A DNA stretch of 24,564 nt from Bacteroidales bacterium (GTDB lineage: Bacteria > Bacteroidota > Bacteroidia > Bacteroidales > UBA932): the NCBI GenBank assembly GCA_017471085.1, contig JAFUWW010000032.1, forward strand, positions 1-24,564, given 5' to 3'. The translations under genes and the position numbers were made by a program. Position 1 is the first letter of the stretch; every line of letters starts with the position of its first letter. Below the pieces are notes generated by a model. The model made no database searches. It was not told the origin of the DNA and saw only the letters and a program-made list of their open reading frames with translations. Below are positions 16,590-23,474 of the stretch, piece after piece.

Positions 16590-16597
16590 TATATTTG
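16590..16597 (+). promoter_or_regulatory. Promoter -7 box of the phosphohexomutase gene
   Basis: TATATTTG matches the Bacteroidota -7 consensus, 25 nt before the ATG; TTTT at 16567-16570, with a 19-bp spacer, is a weak -33. Confidence 0.7.
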
Positions 16598-16622
16598 TGA
16601 ATCTAATTAATAACATTTTGCT

Positions 16623-17987
16623 ATGGGTGCATTTCACGCTTATGATATCCGCGGTATCTGGGGCAAAGACTGGGACCTGGACATCGCCTACAAGGTAGGA
16701 TATTTCATCCCCGAACTCCTGAAGACGGACAAAGTCCTGGTGGGCCGCGACTGCCGCGTCTCTTCCGACGAAATTCACGACGCCGTCCTGAAGGGCATCA
16801 ACGACGCCGGCGCAGATGTCTATGACATCGGCCTCAGTTCCACGCCTATGGTCTATTTCGGCACCGCCAACTATGGTTTCGACGCCTCCGTGCAGATTAC
16901 CGCCTCCCATAATCCGGCCGAATACAACGGCATGAAGGTGTCCACCACGGACGCCCAGGCCGTGGGCTTCGACGCCGGACTGGGGCAGATCAAGGCCTGG
17001 ATCGACGAGGGCAGACCCACGCCGGCTGCAGAAAAACGCGGTCAGGTTTTCCATAAGGAAATCATGGCCGACTACCTGGCCTTCATGCGCAAGTTCGTCA
17101 AGGATTACAGCAGCCTTACCGTAGCCATGGACCTGTCCAACGGCATGGCCAACCTCTTCGCCAAGGAAATCTTCGGCACGGGAAGCAACTTCCACTACCT
17201 GTTCGACACCCTGGACGGCCGCTTTCCCAACCACGAACCCAACCCGCTCATCGAGAAAAACTGCTACCCCCTGGAAGAGAAAGTCCGCGAAGTGGGGGCC
17301 GATGCCGGCGTGATCTATGACGGCGACGCAGACCGCGTGATGTTCGTGGACGAGAAAGGCACCTTCATCTCCCCCGACCTGATGATCGCCCTGATGGGAC
17401 GGTACTTTGTCGGGGAGCGCGGCCTCAAGGGCCTGGTGCTCCAGGATATCCGCTCTTCCAAGGCCGTGGGCGAGTATCTCTCCCCCATGGGCTGCGAGAT
17501 GCGCACCTGGAAAGTGGGGCGCGCCTTCGCGGCCAAGAAACTCCGCGAAATAGACGGCGTCTGGGGCGGTGAGCTGGCCGGCCATTATTATTTCCGCGAC
17601 TTTTTCTACAGCGACAGCGGCCTGCTGGCCTCCATCATCCTCCTCAATATCGTGGCCGACCTCAAGAAAGAGGGAAAGAAACTCAGCCAGGCCATTGCGG
17701 AAATTGTCCGCTACCAGAACTCCGGAGAGATCAACTACCGGGTAGAGGACAAGAAAGGGGCCATGGACGCCGTCAAGGACTATTTCATGGGCAAGGAAAC
17801 CTCTACCGCCTTCATGGATTTCGACGGCTACCGCGTAGAATTCCCCGACTGGTGGTTCAACATCCGTCCTTCCAATACGGAGCCCTACCTGCGCTTCATC
17901 TGTGAAGCCACTTCCCAGGAGCTCCTGAAAGCAAAAATCGCCGAGGCCGACGAAATCATTGTCAGGCAGTTCGGCGGCAAAAGGTAA
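16623..17987 (+). CDS. Phosphomannomutase/phosphoglucomutase
   Basis: A 454-residue alpha-D-phosphohexomutase of the usual length. Visible are FHAYDIRGIWG at the N-terminus, the phosphoserine loop TASHNP with S95, the magnesium loop DGDADR starting at D233, the sugar-recognition loop GELAGHYYFRD, and the phosphate-binding RPSNTEPYLR near the C-terminus. It interconverts hexose 1- and 6-phosphates for cell-surface polysaccharide and nucleotide-sugar synthesis. Mannose versus glucose preference cannot be decided from sequence. It lies 3 bp before the M23-LysM gene, so they are co-transcribed. Confidence 0.95.
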   Translation: MGAFHAYDIRGIWGKDWDLDIAYKVGYFIPELLKTDKVLVGRDCRVSSDEIHDAVLKGINDAGADVYDIGLSSTPMVYFGTANYGFDASVQITASHNPAEYNGMKVSTTDAQAVGFDAGLGQIKAWIDEGRPTPAAEKRGQVFHKEIMADYLAFMRKFVKDYSSLTVAMDLSNGMANLFAKEIFGTGSNFHYLFDTLDGRFPNHEPNPLIEKNCYPLEEKVREVGADAGVIYDGDADRVMFVDEKGTFISPDLMIALMGRYFVGERGLKGLVLQDIRSSKAVGEYLSPMGCEMRTWKVGRAFAAKKLREIDGVWGGELAGHYYFRDFFYSDSGLLASIILLNIVADLKKEGKKLSQAIAEIVRYQNSGEINYRVEDKKGAMDAVKDYFMGKETSTAFMDFDGYRVEFPDWWFNIRPSNTEPYLRFICEATSQELLKAKIAEADEIIVRQFGGKR

Positions 17988-17990
17988 TGC

Positions 17991-19034
17991 ATGAATAAAC
18001 TCGTTCTCCCCTTTATCCTGACGCTGTCCACGGCGCTGGGCCTGCATGCCCAGGAGGCAGACCGCGAAGCCGATTCTTTGCGTTATGCCTTCGGGCGCCA
18101 GCACGTGGCTCCCACCAATACCATCAGCACCCCCTATGCCGACACCCTCGACACCGGGAATCCCGGCGTGAAGGTGGTCCTGTACGACAACGGCACCTAC
18201 CGCTTTGTCCGCGACCTGTCCCGGATGGCGGCCGACAGCGTGTTCACGGAGTTCTGGGACACCCGGAACGTGAACCCCTACAGGAACGACCCCGAACCTG
18301 TCCCAGACCAGTTTTCCCTCTGGATCGTGGACAGCCTGGGGGCCTACTGCTGCCCCAACCAGACCAAACCCCGCTCCCTGTTCGGCTACAGGCACGGCAG
18401 GAGGCACCAGGGCATCGACCTCCCCTATCCCAAGGGAACGCCGGTTCCGGCCGCTTTCGACGGCAAGGTCCGCATTTCGGACTACGTGGGAGGCTACGGG
18501 AACCTGGTGGTCATCCGCCATGCCAACGGACTGGAGACCTTCTACGGCCACCTGTCGGAGCGGAAAGTAGAATCCGGGGACTGGGTCAGCGCAGGAGACA
18601 TTATCGGCCTTGGCGGCTCTACAGGACGGTCCACCGGCCCGCACCTGCATTTTGAGACCCGCTACCGCGGCGCCGCCTTCGACCCCGCCTGGCTCATCGA
18701 CTTTGAAACGGGAACGCTCCGGCACCGCCTGCTCAAGATCCGCAGCTGGTACTTCAATCCCAACCAGCGGTATGTGCAGAACGTAGACGATGAGGACGAG
18801 ATTTTCCGCACCGACGAGGAAGACCGCATCGCCGCGGAAGAACAGGCCAAGAAAGATGCTGCAGCCCGCGCCGCTGCGGAGGCAGCCGCCGCCAAGTACC
18901 ATACAGTACGAAGTGGCGACACCCTTTCGGGCATCGCCAAGAAATATCACACCACGGTGAACAATCTGTGCCGTCTGAACGGCATCAAGTCCACCACCGT
19001 CCTGCAGATCGGACGGCGGCTGAGGGTTCGCTAG
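17991..19034 (+). CDS. Secreted M23 metallopeptidase with C-terminal LysM domain
   Basis: A 347-residue protein with a signal peptide ending near LHA-Q. The M23 domain has intact zinc ligands H139 and D143 in HQGID and H218/H220 in HLHFE. An acidic, Ala-rich linker (about 268-302) leads to a LysM peptidoglycan-binding domain at 303-347 (YHTVRSGDTLSGIAKKYHTTVNNLCRLNG pattern, seen in parts). It probably cuts peptidoglycan peptide bridges in the periplasm. Its TAG stop overlaps that of the convergent porin-like gene within one CTAG, and no terminator is visible between them. Confidence 0.95.
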   Translation: MNKLVLPFILTLSTALGLHAQEADREADSLRYAFGRQHVAPTNTISTPYADTLDTGNPGVKVVLYDNGTYRFVRDLSRMAADSVFTEFWDTRNVNPYRNDPEPVPDQFSLWIVDSLGAYCCPNQTKPRSLFGYRHGRRHQGIDLPYPKGTPVPAAFDGKVRISDYVGGYGNLVVIRHANGLETFYGHLSERKVESGDWVSAGDIIGLGGSTGRSTGPHLHFETRYRGAAFDPAWLIDFETGTLRHRLLKIRSWYFNPNQRYVQNVDDEDEIFRTDEEDRIAAEEQAKKDAAARAAAEAAAAKYHTVRSGDTLSGIAKKYHTTVNNLCRLNGIKSTTVLQIGRRLRVR

Positions 19035-20284
19035 AAGTTGAACTTGGTCATGCAGATGAACCGGTGATTCAGGACCCATTCAGGGGTCCCGTCATACATA
19101 CCGCGAGCATTCCGGCTGCCCTGTCCAAACTGGGCGGCCGTAATGTTATACTCCAGCGACAGGGTGAATTTTCCAAGATTCCAGGCCACGGTAGGGGTGG
19201 CACGGAAGGCCTGCTGGATGTGGGTATCGGCAGCCGTGTTGATCCAGACCTGGTTGTCGCACAGGTCCTTGGTGGTGCCCAGCTGCTTCATGTAGCCCAG
19301 CATGCCCATCACCTGGAACTTCTTGCCATACTGGAAGCTCACGAAGGAAGCCCAGTCCTGCATGGGAGTATAGGAGATGGTGCCGTCGCTGTTGAAACTG
19401 TGCACACCATAGCCGGAGAGAAGATTCATGTGCTCCCCTGCCTGGGCCAGGATGCTCTTGGCACGAAGCTGGAACTTGCCCTTGGTATACTGCAGGAACA
19501 CGAAGGGAGAGAAGGTGGTGAGCAGGCTCTTCACCTCGATGGTCTTATCGCTTCCATCCTGGATGCGCCAGTCGGCGATGGTCCGGTACGGACGCATATT
19601 CACGGCATCTACACCCACCTTGGCCAGGAACTTGCCGCTCTTGTAGGTAACGCCCATATAGGCCTCGGGCAGGCCGTATTTGTAATAGTCCTTGCTCTTG
19701 CCGGCAGGGCCGGTAGGCAGATAGTGGTTCAGATACAGGAGGCTGGCCGTGAGGCTGAAACCGCCGCCTAGGTCCAGGTCCATCGTCAGCTGAGGGCTGC
19801 GGTTGAACGGATTGAACGGGGCGCCGGTTTCCAGGTTGTTCATATGCGGCATGTCGGCCGCCATGGGATGCCAAGTCTGGCCGATGGTCAGGGAAACGGG
19901 ATTCTCGTCGAAGTCCAGTTTCATGTAGGCCTGACGCAGGCGCAGGATGGGGACATTGCTGGAGAGGTTGTAGAAGTCGGCTTCCACTTTGCCAGAAATG
20001 CCCATCGGCCCCCACTTGTAGCCGGACACGTCCAGGCCGAGACGGGTGGTGAGGGACACGAAGCGCCAGTTGAAACCGGCGTTCTGGTCAAAACCGTCCT
20101 TCATATCCACCCCTTTGGGCATGTAGAAGTACAGGTCTTCGGTACCGGCATTCACGGCCCGGGAATCGGCCACCATATAATTGCGGATGAAGCCGTAAAG
20201 CTTGAACTTGGCAGGAGTCTCCTGCGCAAAAGCAGCGCTGCCGCAAAGCAGCGCTGCCAATGTGATTGCTAATGTTTTCTTCAT
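19031..20284 (-). CDS. Outer-membrane porin-like beta-barrel
   Basis: A 417-residue protein with a clear signal peptide (cleavage at AFA-Q) and repeated amphipathic strands with aromatic girdles, ending in a C-terminal phenylalanine (MTKFNF), the outer-membrane insertion signal. It resembles DcaP-like porins: an N-terminal KLYGFIRNYM strand, TTRLGLDVSG, and LRLRQAYMKLDF followed by LTIGQTWHPM. I chose ATG 20284, directly before the signal peptide, over an in-frame ATG at 20317. It is the third gene of the operon after an M49-like lipoprotein and an anion permease. The likely role is passage of the permease substrate across the outer membrane, which is inference. Confidence 0.8.
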   Translation of the reverse strand: MKKTLAITLAALLCGSAAFAQETPAKFKLYGFIRNYMVADSRAVNAGTEDLYFYMPKGVDMKDGFDQNAGFNWRFVSLTTRLGLDVSGYKWGPMGISGKVEADFYNLSSNVPILRLRQAYMKLDFDENPVSLTIGQTWHPMAADMPHMNNLETGAPFNPFNRSPQLTMDLDLGGGFSLTASLLYLNHYLPTGPAGKSKDYYKYGLPEAYMGVTYKSGKFLAKVGVDAVNMRPYRTIADWRIQDGSDKTIEVKSLLTTFSPFVFLQYTKGKFQLRAKSILAQAGEHMNLLSGYGVHSFNSDGTISYTPMQDWASFVSFQYGKKFQVMGMLGYMKQLGTTKDLCDNQVWINTAADTHIQQAFRATPTVAWNLGKFTLSLEYNITAAQFGQGSRNARGMYDGTPEWVLNHRFICMTKFNF

Positions 20285-20295
20285 ATTCGATTCAG

Positions 20296-20317
20296 ATGCC
20301 CGGAACCGGCCGGGCAT
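20296..20317 (-). other. Intercistronic hairpin between the SLC13 permease and porin genes
   Basis: ATGCCCGG (20296-20303), a 6-nt loop and CCGGGCAT (20310-20317) make a perfect 8-bp stem. No T-tract follows on either strand, so it does not look like a terminator. It could stabilise one part of the operon mRNA and raise porin expression over the permease. Confidence 0.6.
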
Positions 20318-20323
20318 GGGAGA

Positions 20324-21769
20324 TTAAGCAAACGGGAACAGCTTGGTGAGCCAGAAGTAACCCAGGACGAAGCCAATGGCACCGATGATGATGCCGATCT
20401 TGGTCATGTCTTTGGTCTCCACCATACCGGTGGCCGATGCGATGGCGTTCGGAGGGGTGGAAATCGGGAACAGCATGGCGATGGAAGCGCAAACGGCCAC
20501 GAAGATGATCATGGCGGAAGTGCCGCCGAGGGCCAGGAACTGGGCATTGTTGGCAGCAGCCGGATCGGCCATACCGTTGGCCACCACGATCAGGATAGGG
20601 ATCAGCAGGGCGGCGGTAGCGGAGTTGGAGATGAAGTTGGAAAGCAGGTAGCACACCAGGCCGGCGACGATCAGCACCAGCACCACGGACATGGAGCCGA
20701 ACGGGATGGCGTTGATGAGCACCTTGGCAAGACCGGTGTCCTGCAGGCAGTAACCGAGGCAGAAACCACCGGCTACCAGCCAGAGCACATTCCAGTTGAT
20801 TTCCTTGATTTCCTCCTTGCCGAACAAGCCGGTGGCAGTGAATACGCCGAGAGGAATGAGGGCTACGATGTTGGAGTTGATGTGGGTGATCTGCTCGGTG
20901 GCCCAGAGAAGGATGGTGCCGATGAAGGTGATCCATACCACATACAATTTCCAGTCTTTCTTGCGGTTGCTTTCGGGGATTTCCAGCACCAGCTTCTTGG
21001 TCTTGAACGGGAAGAAGAAGCGGAGGAGCACCCAGGCGATGAGGATCATGATGAGCACGTAGGGAATCATGTGGATGCACCATTCACCGAAGGAAACGTC
21101 AATACCGGCCTGCTCCAGGGCGCCTTTGGCCGTAGCGTTGGGAGGGGTGCCGATAGGGGTGCCGATACCGCCGAGGTTGGCGGCCACAGGGATGGACAGG
21201 GCGAGGCCGACCTTGCCTTTGTCATCGGCCGGGAGCTTGGAGAGCACCGGTGTCAGGAGGGCCAGCATCATGGCGGCGGTGGCCGTGTTGGACATGAACA
21301 TGGAGAACACCGAAATCATGAGCAGGAAGCCCAGGAGCACGATCTCCGGCTTGGTTCCGAAGAGCTTCAGGAGGGCGCGGGCCAGGGTGACGTCCAGGCC
21401 GTAGCGCTCAGCCATGATGGCCAGCACGAAACCACCCAGGAAGAGCATGACCACAGGGTCTGCCATGGAAGACATGATACGGGCGTAAGGGACGAGCGTG
21501 CCATACTGCGGATCACAGAACAGGCCGATGCCCTTGTTGGAGACCGTAAGCAGGGAAATGACAATCACCAGCAGGGAGGTGGACCAGTTGGGAATGATTT
21601 CGAAGATCCACATCAGAGCTGCAAACACAAACAGGGCGATGACGCGCTGCTGAACTACCGTAAGGTCTGCGATTCCGAAGAACGAGACCGGCACTGCCCA
21701 CAGGAAGATCGTAATGACCAGCACCAGAGGCAGGAACACGTAGTACTTGAGGTTGAATTTCTTAGCCAT
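20324..21769 (-). CDS. SLC13/DASS family anion permease
   Basis: A 481-residue multi-helix inner-membrane transporter of the divalent anion:sodium symporter family. The two SNT-type signatures that build the sodium and substrate sites are visible: SNTATAAM at S160 and SNSATAALL at S381. GGIGTPIGTPPN follows the first repeat and FPISTPPNAIA the second. Family substrates are dicarboxylates such as succinate, malate or fumarate, citrate, or sulfate; the exact one cannot be read from sequence. It starts 12 bp after the M49-like gene and precedes the porin-like gene, forming one operon. Confidence 0.93.
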   Translation of the reverse strand: MAKKFNLKYYVFLPLVLVITIFLWAVPVSFFGIADLTVVQQRVIALFVFAALMWIFEIIPNWSTSLLVIVISLLTVSNKGIGLFCDPQYGTLVPYARIMSSMADPVVMLFLGGFVLAIMAERYGLDVTLARALLKLFGTKPEIVLLGFLLMISVFSMFMSNTATAAMMLALLTPVLSKLPADDKGKVGLALSIPVAANLGGIGTPIGTPPNATAKGALEQAGIDVSFGEWCIHMIPYVLIMILIAWVLLRFFFPFKTKKLVLEIPESNRKKDWKLYVVWITFIGTILLWATEQITHINSNIVALIPLGVFTATGLFGKEEIKEINWNVLWLVAGGFCLGYCLQDTGLAKVLINAIPFGSMSVVLVLIVAGLVCYLLSNFISNSATAALLIPILIVVANGMADPAAANNAQFLALGGTSAMIIFVAVCASIAMLFPISTPPNAIASATGMVETKDMTKIGIIIGAIGFVLGYFWLTKLFPFA

Positions 21770-21781
21770 TATTTTGAAGTA

Positions 21782-23380
21782 TTATCTTTCATATTTGAAG
21801 CGGATGTCCACCGGAATCTTCTCCAGTTCGAGCGCTACCACATCGGCCTTGATGGAGGGAGCGGTGACGGCATATTTGGCGGCATAGTCGCGGGCGGTGT
21901 CATAATCGCCCGTAGCCTGCACCTTGAGGATGAGGGCTCCGAGGGATTCCAGGGCCTCCATCGTCTTGGTGTAGTTGATGGAGTAACGGCCGGATTCGCG
22001 GCGGGTGATGGCGCCCTGCTCCACCAGGTAATTATAGACCAGCAGCATGGCTTCGCCGGTAGGATCCACCTCGCCGAAACGGCAGGAGCGGAGCACGTTG
22101 GCCACGAAGGTAGCCAGGACGTCCTCCTTCTGGATGAGGGCTGAAATCCTGAAGTTCTCCACTTCCTTGGCGCACAGATAGGCACCCAGCACATTGGACT
22201 TGGCCTTTTCCCAGAGAAGGGCTTCATTGCCCAGAGCCTCGGAGACAGTCCCCTTTCCATTGACCGTTTCCTTTACGCCAAGTCCCTTGGCCACCTCACG
22301 GAAGAAAATGGTCCAGTAGAAGGCCGATGCATCCAGATGGGCCTGATGCTCGGATTCGAAGAGGGTCATGCCCACCGGAAACACCGTACGGTTGAATTTC
22401 TCGCGGATAATGTTGTCGAACAGGATGGTACGGGTGCCCAGTTCCTCCTGAACCTTGGCATCGTACGGGAAGTTGATGGCAATCACCTTGAAGCCGGCGT
22501 TGGTGTAACCGCCGTAATAGAGCACGTTGCAGGAGAATATATCGGACTCGCTGCCGGGGACGAAGGCATGGTAGGCAGGGTCGCCGGGAAGCATGGCCTG
22601 ATACTCGGGCAGACGGGCGGTGAGGGCGTTGAGCTCTTCCGTCCTGTCCAGGTTCTTGAGGAGCACATAGGCGCCATAGGAAGCCTTCACGCCATAGAGG
22701 GCATCGTCCACAGCCTCATTGGGGCCGATCACGAGGTCCATCTTGCTGTCGGTCATCTCCAGCCAGGCCTTGTCGCTTTCGTAGTAATTGTCGGTACGCA
22801 GGCCTTCGATCTTCTTGAGAAGATAACTGCGGACGCTGGGCTTGATGGTGATATCGGCGGCAGCCTGCAGATAATCGGCCATTTTGGCAATCTGCCCGGC
22901 ATAGGCATCGTGATACCAGACGGTTTTCAGGGCACCGCTTTCGTCACGGGTGACCAGGGTGAAAGGGCTGAGCTTGTCCGGATCCTGGAAAGCGTCGAAC
23001 TCGGCCTGGGTCATATCGGCAGGATAGAAGCAGGCGCCGGCGGGCTTGGCCTCATAGCCGTCCACGAACACTTTTCCGTCCAGACGGTCCCAGGGACCGT
23101 AGTTGATCAGGGCATAGTCGCGCTGGTCCTGGTCTTCCAGGGCTTCGAGGACCTGCTTGTCTCCGAAATTCTGCATCCAATATATCTTGTCGGCCTCGTC
23201 GGCGGCGAAACGGTACAGATTCAGAACCTCTTTCCCGTTATCGGTAATTCCCGAAAGATCCGGAGCGGGAAGAGTTACCTCGGCATAGTTTTCCATCAGC
23301 CGGGCCGACTGGGTCCGGTGTTCATCGCAAGCGGTGGCCATGAGGGCCAGAAGTCCTGCCGCGAGTACGAATTTTTTCAT
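21782..23380 (-). CDS. M49 (dipeptidyl-peptidase III)-like lipoprotein lacking zinc ligands
   Basis: A 532-residue lipoprotein with lipobox ATAC (C18), followed by Asp and Glu. The middle and C-terminal parts match bacterial M49 zinc peptidases: GGYTNAGFKVIAINFPYD, then a stretch ending in the metal motif region and VKETVNGKGTVSEAL. Where active members have HEVAHGLG this protein has REVAKGLG (R361, K365), and where they have EExKAD it has EKAKSN (E391, K392). All three expected zinc ligands are thus basic residues, while the surrounding sequence is conserved. It is probably a catalytically dead homologue, perhaps a binding protein. It leads an operon with an anion permease and a porin-like barrel. 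The alignment to family motifs is from memory. Confidence 0.82.
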   Translation of the reverse strand: MKKFVLAAGLLALMATACDEHRTQSARLMENYAEVTLPAPDLSGITDNGKEVLNLYRFAADEADKIYWMQNFGDKQVLEALEDQDQRDYALINYGPWDRLDGKVFVDGYEAKPAGACFYPADMTQAEFDAFQDPDKLSPFTLVTRDESGALKTVWYHDAYAGQIAKMADYLQAAADITIKPSVRSYLLKKIEGLRTDNYYESDKAWLEMTDSKMDLVIGPNEAVDDALYGVKASYGAYVLLKNLDRTEELNALTARLPEYQAMLPGDPAYHAFVPGSESDIFSCNVLYYGGYTNAGFKVIAINFPYDAKVQEELGTRTILFDNIIREKFNRTVFPVGMTLFESEHQAHLDASAFYWTIFFREVAKGLGVKETVNGKGTVSEALGNEALLWEKAKSNVLGAYLCAKEVENFRISALIQKEDVLATFVANVLRSCRFGEVDPTGEAMLLVYNYLVEQGAITRRESGRYSINYTKTMEALESLGALILKVQATGDYDTARDYAAKYAVTAPSIKADVVALELEKIPVDIRFKYER

Positions 23381-23407
23381 TTTAGTACGTTTGGTTTAAA
23401 AATTTTG

Positions 23408-23415
23408 CAAAGATA
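23408..23415 (-). promoter_or_regulatory. Promoter -7 box of the M49-like/SLC13/porin operon
   Basis: On the minus strand this reads TATCTTTG, a full -7 match, 27 nt before the ATG. The -33 position would fall inside the gdhA terminator hairpin and is not a good TTTG. Confidence 0.65.
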
Positions 23416-23417
23416 CT

Positions 23418-23456
23418 AAAAAAAGAAATCTCGCGGAAGCTTTTCCACGAGATTTC
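23418..23456 (-). terminator. Rho-independent terminator of gdhA
   Basis: GAAATCTCG (23425-23433) pairs with CGAGATTTC (23448-23456), with an inner GGAA-GCTT-TTCC stem. On the minus strand seven T follow (23418-23424). Confidence 0.88.
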
Positions 23457-23474
23457 AATCGAATACACTAAAAA

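Noticed and set aside
16497..19079. An 860-codon open frame on the minus strand opposite the phosphohexomutase and M23-LysM genes
   Set aside because: Both genes on the plus strand are unmistakable with catalytic motifs. The antisense translation is rich in Gly, Val, His and Asp without domain motifs, as expected of a mirror frame in GC-rich coding DNA.
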